This document shows positions 17,940-26,491 of a DNA stretch of 64,000 nucleotides, piece by piece. Below the pieces are notes generated by a model. That model worked only from the letters and a program-made list of their open reading frames with translations, searched no databases and was not told the origin of the DNA. The DNA lies in contig NZ_CP010429.1 in assembly GCF_000974425.1 (NCBI RefSeq), positions 5,255,501-5,319,500 of the forward strand, in the 5' to 3' direction. Numbering within the stretch: the first letter of the stretch is position 1; every line of letters starts with the position of its first letter. Position numbers and translations under genes: made by a program. Source of the DNA: Spirosoma radiotolerans. Its GTDB lineage: Bacteria; Bacteroidota; Bacteroidia; Cytophagales; Spirosomataceae.

Positions 17940-20270
17940 CTAAGACAGTGCTTTACGGGCCTTTTTGTCCGACTTATCGTCCTCGTAATAGCCACCATAG
18001 CTGTAACTGTAGTAATAAGATTCTCCGTCACCTACGGCATTCAGAATGACGTTGAGGTTATGAAACCGGTTTTCTTTATACAGTGAATCAACCATTTTCA
18101 GGTACGTTTTGGGCGTTATGTCGTGCCGGACCATGTAAAGCGTTGCATCGGCAAACGGGGCAATTACCTGTGCGTCGGTCACTAGTCCAATGGGTGGAGA
18201 ATCGACAATCACATATTCGAACCGGGCGCGCAACTCCTCAAATAATTTGCCCAGATAGGGACCATTGAGTAATTCCGATGGGTTTGGCGGCAGAGGACCA
18301 CTACTGATCAGGAAGTAGTTAGGGAATCCATCTATTGGTTGCAGTACATCGTCCAGCGTAGCCTCGCCAATCAGGTAGTTGCTTATACCAACCGCATTGC
18401 GCATACCCAACGACATGTGAAGTTTAGGCTTCCGCAAGTCCATCTCCAGAATCACCGTAGGGCGGTCGACCAGGGCCAGACTGGCACCAATGTTCATCGA
18501 CATGAACGATTTACCTTCGCCACTGATGCTCGAGGTGAACAACAATACCTGGCTGCCATTCGGATTACTGCGCAGGAATTGTAGGTTAGTGCGTAAGGCT
18601 CGTATTTGTTCAGCAATAACCGACCGGCTCTTCGATACAACAACCAATGCCTTCTTGCCGTCAGACTGGACAACCTCGCCAAGAATGGGCACTCTGGAGA
18701 CATCTTCCACGTCTGACCGGCGTACAACCCGGTTGTTCAACATATCTTTGGCCGCTAGAGCCCCCACAGGGAGCAATAAACCAATCAGGCCGAACAGCAT
18801 AAATGTTGTAGCTCGTACTGGCCTTATTGGCTTTTTCTCGTGCCGAGGCAGATCAACCGTGCGGCTATCAGGTAATGTAGATGCGTACGATAAAGCCGTT
18901 TCTTCCCGCTTCTGCAATAAGTACGTATACAGGTTGTTTTTGATGGCCTGCTGCCGGGTAATGTTGAGCAATGCCCGCTCTTTGTGCGGTACCGTACGAA
19001 CCATGCTTTCCATTTTCCGATTAGTGGAAGTCAGTTGGTTTTTAGTACTGGTCAGTTGCTGCTTTATGGTCTGGATATTTTCAGATATGCTTTCTTTGGT
19101 CGACTTAACCTGGCCATCTAGTGTTTGTAGAAGCGGGTTACGCTCCGAGGTTGTCCGAGCCAGTACATCGCGCTGAAGTTCCAAATCAGTCAGCTTTGTT
19201 ACCAAGCCTAGTAGAACAGGGTCACTTAAGCTAACTGAACCCGGCGTCGTTCCGCGGCTATCAGCTTTACTGTCGACATACCGCTCAATATCTTTCAGAG
19301 AACTCAGCTGAATGTTTACCTGATTAAGTTGGGCATCGTTAGCCTGAACCGTTTGCAGAAACGACTGTGCTTGTACACTCAAATCCGTAATGCCTTCGCT
19401 CGTTTTATACGATTCAACATCCTTCTCGACGTTGGTCAGTTCACCGGAAATTAACCGTAGGCGATCCTCGATAAAATCAAGTGTGCTAGCTGCAACCAGA
19501 TTCTTATCGACAACAGCGGCCTGGTTGTATTCTTCGATCAGTTGTCTCATCAACGCTTCTCCCTTGGCCGGTACAGCTTCTTCGAGCGTGATCTGTAATA
19601 CGGTCGACGCTTTGCTGGTTGTTTCAACCGTCAGGTTTTTCAAATATCCATTTACCACTTCCGTGCGGGGAGATACTACCACTTTGAGGGGCTCTAAAGA
19701 AGCTCTTAGTGGCTTGCTAGCAAAGACCCGCAGACGACCATGGGGCGTTTTTATTGATTGGTTGACCGGATAAACCTGGTCATCGATCCGTACGTGGTTG
19801 CTATTAACGAAACTAAGCTGCAATTTTTCTCCATATAGCGATGAAAATGGCTGCTCGACAACCAGCCGAATCGGTAGCTCGCTGTAGACCTCCTGATCGA
19901 CCGTTTTCGTTGGCCGAAAATACTGGACATCCAGATTGAGCTTGTTGACCACTTTATCCATCAACGTGTAGGATTTGATGATTTCAATCTCATTCTCAAC
20001 CGTTTTTTTCGGTTTTAGAATATCCATTTCTTTCAGGATGTTCTCGCCGTCGAGGCCTTTTTTGTCATCTTTGATGAGCAGGCTGGCCTGAACCTTATAA
20101 ATGGGCGTTTGATAGATTAAATAGATATAGGCCCCAGCCCCAGCCAGCAATAATGACAAGACAAACCACTTCCAGTGCTTCAGATACCGAAGCAGTATAA
20201 CACGCAGGTTGGGCTGATTTTCGGCGCCATAAACCTGGTAGGGCGTATACGAGTAGGCATTTTCAGACAT
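17940..20270 (-). CDS. wzc: Wzc-type tyrosine autokinase / polysaccharide co-polymerase
   Basis: A 776-residue fusion of a Wzz-type chain-length domain and a cytoplasmic BY-kinase. TM1 lies at about 35-54 and TM2 at about 490-512, bounding a large periplasmic part with coiled coil (about 250-440) and a GNVR-like end. The kinase has Walker A SSISGEGKSF (Gly-584 region), Walker A' VILEMDLRKP, and Walker B VIVDSPP (about 687-693). The tail is tyrosine-rich (GESYYYSYSYGGYYEDD, about 749-765), the autophosphorylation cluster. With Wza it drives export and controls chain length. Twelve bases separate it from wza upstream. Confidence 0.92.
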   Translation of the reverse strand: MSENAYSYTPYQVYGAENQPNLRVILLRYLKHWKWFVLSLLLAGAGAYIYLIYQTPIYKVQASLLIKDDKKGLDGENILKEMDILKPKKTVENEIEIIKSYTLMDKVVNKLNLDVQYFRPTKTVDQEVYSELPIRLVVEQPFSSLYGEKLQLSFVNSNHVRIDDQVYPVNQSIKTPHGRLRVFASKPLRASLEPLKVVVSPRTEVVNGYLKNLTVETTSKASTVLQITLEEAVPAKGEALMRQLIEEYNQAAVVDKNLVAASTLDFIEDRLRLISGELTNVEKDVESYKTSEGITDLSVQAQSFLQTVQANDAQLNQVNIQLSSLKDIERYVDSKADSRGTTPGSVSLSDPVLLGLVTKLTDLELQRDVLARTTSERNPLLQTLDGQVKSTKESISENIQTIKQQLTSTKNQLTSTNRKMESMVRTVPHKERALLNITRQQAIKNNLYTYLLQKREETALSYASTLPDSRTVDLPRHEKKPIRPVRATTFMLFGLIGLLLPVGALAAKDMLNNRVVRRSDVEDVSRVPILGEVVQSDGKKALVVVSKSRSVIAEQIRALRTNLQFLRSNPNGSQVLLFTSSISGEGKSFMSMNIGASLALVDRPTVILEMDLRKPKLHMSLGMRNAVGISNYLIGEATLDDVLQPIDGFPNYFLISSGPLPPNPSELLNGPYLGKLFEELRARFEYVIVDSPPIGLVTDAQVIAPFADATLYMVRHDITPKTYLKMVDSLYKENRFHNLNVILNAVGDGESYYYSYSYGGYYEDDKSDKKARKALS

Positions 20271-20281
20271 AAGAGTATTAG

Positions 20282-21079
20282 TTAGTAACGACTAAAGATG
20301 ATAGCTAGAAAAGAAAGCGCACTGAGAGCAATAGGTAATAATTGATACGTTCGATCGGCAGTGGCGACACGAGCTCTGCCAGGCTCAACATAAATGACGT
20401 CGTTGGGATGCAGGTAATAATAGGGGGAACGGAAGAGCTCCCGACTAGTCATATCAATGCGGGTAAAAGTTCGCTGGCCGTTTACTTCCCGGATAAGCAG
20501 CACGTTATCCCGTCGACCGTAGATGGTAATGTCACCGGCCAGGCTAAGGGCTTCCAGCATCGTGATTTTCTCATTCGGAATAGTAAAGAGCGATGGCCGG
20601 GCCACTTCACCCATGACCGAAACCCGAAAATTCTGGTTCCGTATATTCACGGTTGGCTCCTTGAGGTATGTCTTAAGTTCTTCACGGATCCGGTCGCTAG
20701 CCTGGGCCGTGCTCAATCCGCCTACTTTTACTTTTCCAATCAATGGTAATTCCAGAGTACCGTCCTGCCCAACCAGATAACCCGTCATTTCCGGAAGTGA
20801 CGTCATAGTTGGCGTCATCATCCGATCGACCGGCATGGTTGCCGAGGGTGGGTTGAAAAAGGACGTAGCCTCTGGGCTTAAGCTACTTACCCGAACGGTT
20901 AAAATGTCGCCTGACTGGATCGTTGGTATAAATCGATCCATTAGTTTTATTGAATCGGCGGTGGTTGGCTGTCCCTGAAAATAGACCAGTTTCTTCGATG
21001 AAACACATCCCGATACAAGTGAAATTAAAACTAGCCCAATCAGTATAGGTAGCTTTTTAACATACGTAAGTGAAAGCAT
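20282..21079 (-). CDS. wza: Wza-like polysaccharide export lipoprotein
   Basis: A 265-residue protein from the ATG at 21079 (a TTG three codons upstream is less likely). Signal peptide with lipobox VSGC (Cys at about 25). A poly-export domain begins at IQSGDILTVRVSSL (about 53-66), followed by a SLBB-like domain: YLVGQDGTLELPLIGKVKV and GEVARPSLFTIPNEKIT. The C-terminal hydrophobic helix LLPIALSALSFLAIIFSRY is the probable outer-membrane anchor. It forms the export channel with Wzc. First gene of the long minus-strand operon; a promoter match lies about 180 bases upstream. Confidence 0.92.
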   Translation of the reverse strand: MLSLTYVKKLPILIGLVLISLVSGCVSSKKLVYFQGQPTTADSIKLMDRFIPTIQSGDILTVRVSSLSPEATSFFNPPSATMPVDRMMTPTMTSLPEMTGYLVGQDGTLELPLIGKVKVGGLSTAQASDRIREELKTYLKEPTVNIRNQNFRVSVMGEVARPSLFTIPNEKITMLEALSLAGDITIYGRRDNVLLIREVNGQRTFTRIDMTSRELFRSPYYYLHPNDVIYVEPGRARVATADRTYQLLPIALSALSFLAIIFSRY

Positions 21080-21622
21080 AAATGGCAAGCGTAAATTAGG
21101 GAAAGCGGAATAAAGCGATAGTAAACGACTGAACTGATAAGAATCCTACTTTGGCAATTGATCACCCTAAGTCCGGTTTGCATCAATTGACCTTCTTTAT
21201 TATTAGTAAATTGACCATAGTTGATTGATTATAGCCCTTATTTCATTGTTATCACTTTTCAAATATATCTTATCTAAACTGTAGTAGCAAGAGATTATGG
21301 TATATATTATATTAACACTTTAAAAAAAACATAAACTAATATGCTACCATACTTATGATAGTGTATCTACTCTCAATTATACCGCGTTTACTTTCAGTTA
21401 GTTACAATTCTGCTAAGTATATAGGTAGATACTACTTACCATTTGATAGGTATTAAAACAGATTAGACTAGCTCATATGCTTATAAATAGATACAACAGT
21501 GTATCCTAAAGCCCTTTTTATATTATTCTTTGAAATTATAAAATATAACAAATATCCTATAAAAGGGCCGATGGGACGGTATTTAAAAGTTGCATATTTG
21601 CAAAATCCATAATCCATATACT
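21080..21622. other. Divergent regulatory gap between wza and the HicB/HTH-like gene
   Basis: A 540-base AT-rich space holding the wza promoter match and otherwise no supported gene. A frame in phase with the plus-strand gene opens at a TTG (21590), but the first ATG is 21623. The region probably contains the control sites of the polysaccharide operon. Confidence 0.5.
21260..21291 (-). promoter_or_regulatory. Promoter for the wza operon
   Basis: On the minus strand CTTG (21291-21288) is followed after 20 bases by TATATTTG (21267-21260), a full match to the Bacteroidota -7 element with a 3/4 match at -33. The leader would be about 170 bases, long enough for regulation. Confidence 0.5.
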
Positions 21623-22234
21623 ATGAATTTACAATCTTCAATATATATATTACAAAACAGAAGCTGGGAATTAGTACACCAAACAAGATCGTGCTGTATA
21701 TATAGAAGTAAAGACCAACACTTACTGCTACCATTAAAAAGTACAGGAAAGATCCCTCCAGGCACATTGGAAGCCATGTTTCGATCACCTTATATACAAA
21801 AAGAACCCACGACTCCTCAAGATGGGGAGCTTCCCGTCATTCGTGTGATTCTTGAAAAGCAGAGTAGTCAATCCTGGGGCCGGATTGAATGGCACGGTAT
21901 GATGGCGATTGCTTCAGGAAATAGCACCGAAGCAGTAACGAAAAAATTGACCGTTCAACTGAATGAATTTGTGACGTATACGCGCACAGAATACCACAAC
22001 CAACAAGTGCCCCCTACCGAGTTCGTTTTTGATTATCAGTATGATCTGACGCGAGTCAGAGAGCTTCTTCAACAGTTCAGAGTAACCAGTCTGGCTGAAC
22101 ATACAGCTATTTCGCAGGAATTGCTAAGTCAGTTTATGACCAATAAGCGCTACCCTTCTGGTCAACAGGCGCGCCAGATCGAATCATTGATTCAGAAATT
22201 TGGTCGGGAAATGCTCAATTTCTCTCTTCTTTAA
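21623..22234 (+). CDS. HicB-like protein with C-terminal helix-turn-helix
   Basis: A 203-residue protein from the ATG at 21623. Residues about 60-120 (LPVIRVILEKQSSQSWGRIE, then a helix KKLTVQLNEFVTY) look like the small alpha/beta domain of HicB-type antitoxins, and residues about 135-200 contain an XRE-like helix-turn-helix (VTSLAEHTAISQELLSQFMT, then PSGQQARQIESLIQKFGREM). No HicA toxin is beside it. The N-terminal 55 residues are not recognised. It is divergent from wza across a long AT-rich gap, so it may control the polysaccharide operon; this is inferred from position only. Confidence 0.6.
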   Translation: MNLQSSIYILQNRSWELVHQTRSCCIYRSKDQHLLLPLKSTGKIPPGTLEAMFRSPYIQKEPTTPQDGELPVIRVILEKQSSQSWGRIEWHGMMAIASGNSTEAVTKKLTVQLNEFVTYTRTEYHNQQVPPTEFVFDYQYDLTRVRELLQQFRVTSLAEHTAISQELLSQFMTNKRYPSGQQARQIESLIQKFGREMLNFSLL

Positions 22235-22339
22235 GAAACAACGCGAGTAATGGGTATCAAGTAGAGCTATTCAGCCGATTAATGGAGCCATTATTCTCGT
22301 TAAATAGGTTTATGACGTACCAAAACAGAAAGAGTCTGG

Positions 22340-22380
22340 CATAAAAAAAGCTTCCATAGTAGTTGGAAGCTTTTTTTATG
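22340..22380. terminator. Bidirectional intrinsic terminator
   Basis: Arms 22340-22356 and 22364-22380 are exact 17-base complements around a seven-base loop, with an A-run on one side and a T-run on the other. It serves the converging HicB-like and TetR genes. Confidence 0.85.
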
Positions 22381-22407
22381 CATATTCATCAAGCATAGAC
22401 AGAGGTT

Positions 22408-23076
22408 TTACCATTGACTTGCAGGTTGGGCTTTTGTCTGAGCACTCAGTTTTACAGCTTGGGAGTCAACGGCCATTTTATTTAAAGCCAGATAAATCAC
22501 CTTAACCGCCCCCTCAATACGTTGCCATCCCTGTTCGCTTCGCAGGTCGATACCAACCATTGTATGGTTGTTCTGAGCCTGAATAGTCAAATAAGATAAA
22601 GCCCCCAGCATCACCGCCGAAACGGCCTGAATGTCTGGACCCTCAATGAATGAAAGCTGGTTAACCAACCGCATCAGTTCATCGTCCTGTGCTTTGCTGA
22701 TGACATCGGCCGTTGGGTCGTTTTCAACGACATTGGCTTTTAGTACTTCGCGAGCCGCCTTCGATGTCCGCATATACCGAAACATCTGAATAGCCTGCCG
22801 ATACCACACCTTCGCCAGATCATCATGATGAATCGGACGAATTTGATCCAGCATTGCTGGTGTGAACTGTGGGAACATCCGCCCCATACGCACATAATAT
22901 TCCATTAATCCATCTAAACCACCAAAATAACGGTAGATCAGCACTTTGCTAATGCCCGCTTTTTCGGCGATCTGATTGATTCTGGCCCCTTCAAGACCCT
23001 GCTCAGCCAGTACATCCTCAAGGGCATTTACGATGCGCTGTGTGGTTTCTGCGCGGTTTCTTCTGATTTTTTCCAT
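22408..23076 (-). CDS. TetR/AcrR family transcriptional regulator
   Basis: A 222-residue protein. Residues about 8-55 form the TetR DNA-binding domain: RIVNALEDVLAEQGLEGARI, then NQIAEKAGISKVLIYRYFGG, the helix-turn-helix core. The rest is an all-helical ligand-binding region with no recognised effector. It is divergent from tsaB; no efflux or catabolic gene lies next to it, so its target is unclear, and self-control is likely through the 23077-23290 gap. Confidence 0.88.
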   Translation of the reverse strand: MEKIRRNRAETTQRIVNALEDVLAEQGLEGARINQIAEKAGISKVLIYRYFGGLDGLMEYYVRMGRMFPQFTPAMLDQIRPIHHDDLAKVWYRQAIQMFRYMRTSKAAREVLKANVVENDPTADVISKAQDDELMRLVNQLSFIEGPDIQAVSAVMLGALSYLTIQAQNNHTMVGIDLRSEQGWQRIEGAVKVIYLALNKMAVDSQAVKLSAQTKAQPASQW

Positions 23077-23485
23077 CTATAATCGGAGGCAACATTAGAT
23101 ACTTACTGCTAATGTAGAATTTATAGTTAACAAAAAGTCACCTTAAAACAACTATTTATTTTAAGTACATAACTATAATTAACAATGAACTAATGAACTT
23201 AAAGCAATTTATTTAGCATTTATACTCATTGTTTGTGGTATCTTCCCTTAGTCGTTGGCAGGCCTGCAAGCCTAAACCTACCTATCAAAACAGTTGCATC
23301 TTATTGTCAAAACAGGCTATTTTGTTTACCTGACGAACGGGACCACTGCAGGAATAGATCAATCAAAAAAGGGCCTCATTCGCTCAAAAGGGCCATTGCC
23401 CCCATTACTTTTACGAAGTAGCAACAACCGTTTTGTTAATTCTTCTGGCAGGGCTTACTTTGAAACCTGTTTTGTTTTCCGGCTT
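23077..23485. other. Divergent gap between the TetR gene and tsaB
   Basis: About 410 bases. Upstream open frames here do not look coding; the frame extending tsaB back to 23294 crosses a promoter match and lacks family similarity. The first 150 bases are AT-rich and probably contain the TetR operator. Confidence 0.5.
23432..23462 (+). promoter_or_regulatory. Promoter for tsaB
   Basis: TTTG (23432-23435), 19 bases, then TTACTTTG (23455-23462): full -33 match and 5 of 6 fixed positions at -7. Transcription would start about 15-17 bases before the ATG at 23486, which supports that start over the longer frame. Confidence 0.5.
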
Positions 23486-24193
23486 ATGGCGCTTATTCTT
23501 TCCCTCGATACATCCACCACGGTTTGTTCAGTTGCTCTGCATCGTCAGAACGACTCATCCGCAAACCCATTGCTCGGCTGTTACGAACTATTTATCGAAC
23601 GGACCTCTTCGGCAATGCTGACAACGCTCATCAACGACATCGTCGGGCAGGCTGGTTTCACCTTACCTGAACTGGATGCAATTGCCGTAGCTAAGGGACC
23701 GGGCTCTTACACGGGCTTACGGATTAGTGTTTCAACGGCAAAAGGCTTGTGCTTTGCTTTAGGCAAACCACTGCTGGCGATAAATACCCTAATGGCTATG
23801 GCTGAACAGGTCCGGCCCTACGTTCCAGCGACTCATTTGCTCTGCCCCATGATCGACGCCCGGCGAATGGAAGTTTATTGTGCACTCTATGATACCCACG
23901 GAAGGGAGGTCCAGCCGACAGCTGCAACGATCATCGATGAGCAATCCTTTGCTGACGAACTGACCCAGAGACCAATCATTTTTTTTGGCGATGGAGCCGA
24001 AAAATGTCGTTCCATACTGGGTGTTCATCCAAACGCCGTCTTCCCGGCGACCACAGTTCTGCCTTCAGCCCGCACCATTGGTCAATTGGCGATTGACGCC
24101 TTTGATCAGGGCCAGTTTGAAGATGTCGCCACGTTTGAACCGTTTTACCTGAAAGATTTCATGGCGATAAAGCCCAAAAAGCCGATGTTTTGA
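23486..24193 (+). CDS. tsaB: tRNA threonylcarbamoyladenosine synthesis protein TsaB
   Basis: A 235-residue ASKHA-fold protein from the ATG at 23486, giving the family opening LILSLDTSTTVCSVALH. AVAKGPGSYTGLRISVSTAKGLCFAL (two blocks about 69-94) is the diagnostic TsaB region. TsaB pairs with TsaD and TsaE in making t6A37 on ANN-decoding tRNAs; those partners are not in the window. Length matches the family (about 230). Followed by coaX on the same strand 96 bases on. Confidence 0.93.
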   Translation: MALILSLDTSTTVCSVALHRQNDSSANPLLGCYELFIERTSSAMLTTLINDIVGQAGFTLPELDAIAVAKGPGSYTGLRISVSTAKGLCFALGKPLLAINTLMAMAEQVRPYVPATHLLCPMIDARRMEVYCALYDTHGREVQPTAATIIDEQSFADELTQRPIIFFGDGAEKCRSILGVHPNAVFPATTVLPSARTIGQLAIDAFDQGQFEDVATFEPFYLKDFMAIKPKKPMF

Positions 24194-24289
24194 GCCACTG
24201 ACGGCTCAAGTAGTTGAATGACGACGTCAATACGGTGTGAATGTGCTGTTTTTCCCCTTATTTCGCCCCGGCAACTACCTCCATCGCTT

Positions 24290-25081
24290 GTGCAGATCAT
24301 CGTTGACATTGGCAATACCGACGCCGTTTTCGGATTATATTCTCCAAACTCCTGGCAGCACATCTGGCGGACACCCATCGGAAAGCCGAACCTCCAGCGC
24401 GATGAGCCCGCACAGTCTTACGAACGTCGGCTGCGGCTGTGGCTGCTCGAAGCGGGTGTTCCGCTTAGCGCGATTCAGGCAACGGTTCTGAGCAGTGTAG
24501 TACCCGATCTGACGCCAACGATGCGCGCCATGCTGGCTGACTTATTCGGGTATGATCCCGTTGTTGTCGGGCCGAGCGTTTATCCGCTCCTACCAATTGA
24601 GGTGCTGCGTCCCCATGAAATTGGTACCGATTTGGTTGCCAATGCTCTGGCAGCCTACACGCGCTACCAACGAACGTGCGTAGTCGTTGATTTCGGAACG
24701 GCTCTTACCTTTACTACAGTATCGGGCGAAGGAAAACTATTGGGAGTAGCCATTGCCCCCGGCTTAAAAACCGCTATTCGCTCCCTGTTTGCGAATACGG
24801 CGCAACTCCCCGAAGTACCCATCGAAGTACCTTCGTCGGCGCTCGGTATCAGTACGACCCACGCCATCCAGGCGGGCGTTGTGTTAGGGTATGAGGGACT
24901 GGTGCGTTCGCTGGTTAGCCGAATTCAAACTGAGCTTCACGGCGATTGCATTGCCGTCGCTACGGGTGGTTTGTCGGGCCGAATTCCCTCATTACAGGAT
25001 GTATTTACGGATATTGTCCCGTCGCTGACATTAGATGGTATACGCCTGATTGGTGAGCTGGTAACCGCTTCACAGCAGTAA
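24290..25081 (+). CDS. coaX: Type III pantothenate kinase
   Basis: A 263-residue protein if translation starts at the GTG at 24290, which gives the family opening QIIVDIGNTDAVFGLY; an ATG at 24218 would add 24 residues without family support. Phosphate motif DIGNT (5-9), EIGTDLVANALAAYTRY (about 104-120), VVDFGTALTFT (about 126-136), GVAIAPGLKTAIRSL and ATGGLSG near 225 are all present. It phosphorylates pantothenate in the first step of coenzyme A synthesis and is insensitive to CoA feedback in characterised members. Likely co-transcribed with tsaB. Confidence 0.92.
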   Translation: MQIIVDIGNTDAVFGLYSPNSWQHIWRTPIGKPNLQRDEPAQSYERRLRLWLLEAGVPLSAIQATVLSSVVPDLTPTMRAMLADLFGYDPVVVGPSVYPLLPIEVLRPHEIGTDLVANALAAYTRYQRTCVVVDFGTALTFTTVSGEGKLLGVAIAPGLKTAIRSLFANTAQLPEVPIEVPSSALGISTTHAIQAGVVLGYEGLVRSLVSRIQTELHGDCIAVATGGLSGRIPSLQDVFTDIVPSLTLDGIRLIGELVTASQQ

Positions 25082-25096
25082 CGGAGCCAAAATCCG

Positions 25097-25291
25097 TTAG
25101 TCTTCAGCTTCGGCCGACGGGCTTGGATCAGTGCTGCCAGACTTTGGTTTCTTGCGCTTGCGCAAAGCCTCACTTAGTAAATACTCAATCTGGCCATTCA
25201 CGCTCCGGAACTCCTCCTGTGCCCAGCGCTCTAGTTCCTTCAACGTTTCGGGTTGAATACGCAGGACAAATGCTTTTTTCTCAGCAGCCAT
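25097..25291 (-). CDS. Small ribbon-helix-helix (Arc-like) protein
   Basis: A 64-residue protein: KKAFVLRIQPETLKELERW is the beta strand and first helix of a ribbon-helix-helix fold and FRSVNGQIEYLLSEALRK the second helix. A low-complexity charged tail follows. It lies 82 bases downstream of the SPFH gene on the same strand, a pairing I believe recurs in Cytophagales. It probably binds DNA, but a terminator-like hairpin separates it from the SPFH gene, so it may have its own promoter. Confidence 0.8.
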   Translation of the reverse strand: MAAEKKAFVLRIQPETLKELERWAQEEFRSVNGQIEYLLSEALRKRKKPKSGSTDPSPSAEAED

Positions 25292-25310
25292 TTTTTTAAG
25301 GAGCGAAAAA

Positions 25311-25360
25311 CGAGTCGTGAGAAGCAGAGAAATCTAAACCTCCCTGCTTCTCACGACTCG
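25311..25360. terminator. Hairpin between SPFH and RHH genes
   Basis: Arms 25311-25327 and 25344-25360 are exact 17-base complements with a 16-base loop. It lies after the SPFH stop (25374) on the minus strand and before the RHH start. No strong T-run follows. Confidence 0.6.
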
Positions 25361-25373
25361 CTCCTGTTATTGT

Positions 25374-26237
25374 CTAATTATACAACGTTCCCGCATTGAC
25401 AACCGGGCTTACCGATTTCTCACCGCAAAGGACGACCAGCAGGTTACTGACCATAGCTGCCTTACGCTCTTCATCCAGCGCAATAACACCATTTTTTTCC
25501 AGACGTTCCAGGGCCATTTCGACCATACCGACTGCTCCCTCCACAATTAACCGACGAGCGGCAATCATGGCTGATGCCTGTTGTCGTTGTAACATGGCCC
25601 CGGCAATTTCGGAAGAATAGGCTAAGTGACTGACGCGGGCTTCAATGATATCGACACCCGCCCGTTCGAGCCGTTCGTTCAGTTCTTCTTCCAGAAACAC
25701 ATTGATCTGGCCAGTGCTGTCGCGCAGGGTTACCGAAGAGGTTTCGTCTTCCATATGGTCGTACGCGTATGAATTGGCTAGCTTGCGCACGGCTGCTTCC
25801 GACTGGATCTGCACGAAATTCACGTAGTTGTCTACCTCAAACAAGGCCCTGGCGGTGTCCTTCACCTGCCAAACAACCACAGCCGCAATTTCGACGGGGT
25901 TACCCATTTTATCATTGACTTTCAGCGTCTGACCGTTCAGGTTACGGGCCCGCAGGCTGATCTTGACTTTATTATACAATGGATTCACCCACCGCAGCCC
26001 TGTTTCTTTGATCGTGCCAACATAATCGCCAAAGAAAGTGGCCGTCATTCCCTCTTTTGGATAAATGATAACAATGCCCTTCAGGATAAAAATACCGACA
26101 AACACCAACAGCATGGCCGGCAGTGGGCCATAGCTCTGGAACAGCTTAAAGAAAGCAACTCCAGCTAAAGCGAAACAGAGAAGGGCGACCAATAAAAACA
26201 GGTACCCAGAAACGGACGTAAGCTTTTTCTCCTGCAT
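25374..26237 (-). CDS. SPFH/Band 7 domain membrane protein
   Basis: A 287-residue protein. Two close hydrophobic segments (about 10-30 and 36-56) precede the SPFH domain, which shows FFGDYVGTIKETGLRWVNPL (about 68-87), EIAAVVVWQVKDTARALFEV (about 112-131) and a long helix RAGVDIIEARVSHLAYSSEIAGAML (two blocks near 190-215). Such proteins form oligomers in membrane microdomains and often act as scaffolds for proteases. Divergent from lysS. Confidence 0.88.
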   Translation of the reverse strand: MQEKKLTSVSGYLFLLVALLCFALAGVAFFKLFQSYGPLPAMLLVFVGIFILKGIVIIYPKEGMTATFFGDYVGTIKETGLRWVNPLYNKVKISLRARNLNGQTLKVNDKMGNPVEIAAVVVWQVKDTARALFEVDNYVNFVQIQSEAAVRKLANSYAYDHMEDETSSVTLRDSTGQINVFLEEELNERLERAGVDIIEARVSHLAYSSEIAGAMLQRQQASAMIAARRLIVEGAVGMVEMALERLEKNGVIALDEERKAAMVSNLLVVLCGEKSVSPVVNAGTLYN

Positions 26238-26265
26238 GACCGTAAATAATAGTTCAAGTAAGTAA

Positions 26266-26289
26266 TATCATTTTGATATCACAATGATA
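26266..26289. promoter_or_regulatory. Palindromic operator-like site between SPFH and lysS
   Basis: TATCATT (26266-26272) and AATGATA (26283-26289) are inverted repeats around a centre containing GATATC. Its place just upstream of the SPFH start makes it a candidate operator; which protein binds is unknown, the nearby RHH protein being one option. Confidence 0.3.
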
Positions 26290-26433
26290 AATAGCTTTTT
26301 GCTCACTTTCACAAAAATTGTGGGAACGGTCGGGCCAGTCCATCAGCGGGTCTTTCAATCCGTGAACTTTGTTTTTGACTAACCAGGCAAACGTATTCGC
26401 ACCGTTATCGCTATAAACGCCAATCCTTTTCAC

Positions 26434-26441
26434 TATTTTTG
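26434..26441 (+). promoter_or_regulatory. -7-like element for lysS
   Basis: TATTTTTG matches TAnnTTTG exactly, 51 bases before the ATG at 26492. No clear -33 TTTG at the right spacing. Confidence 0.35.
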
Positions 26442-26491
26442 CCCCCTCAAAATACGGGTTAGCGTATTGACTAACCGACTCATTGACGATC

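Noticed and set aside
18490..19176. 228-codon plus-strand frame inside wzc
   Set aside because: Antisense to the kinase and coiled-coil region; high-GC codon bias creates such frames; no start context or family match.
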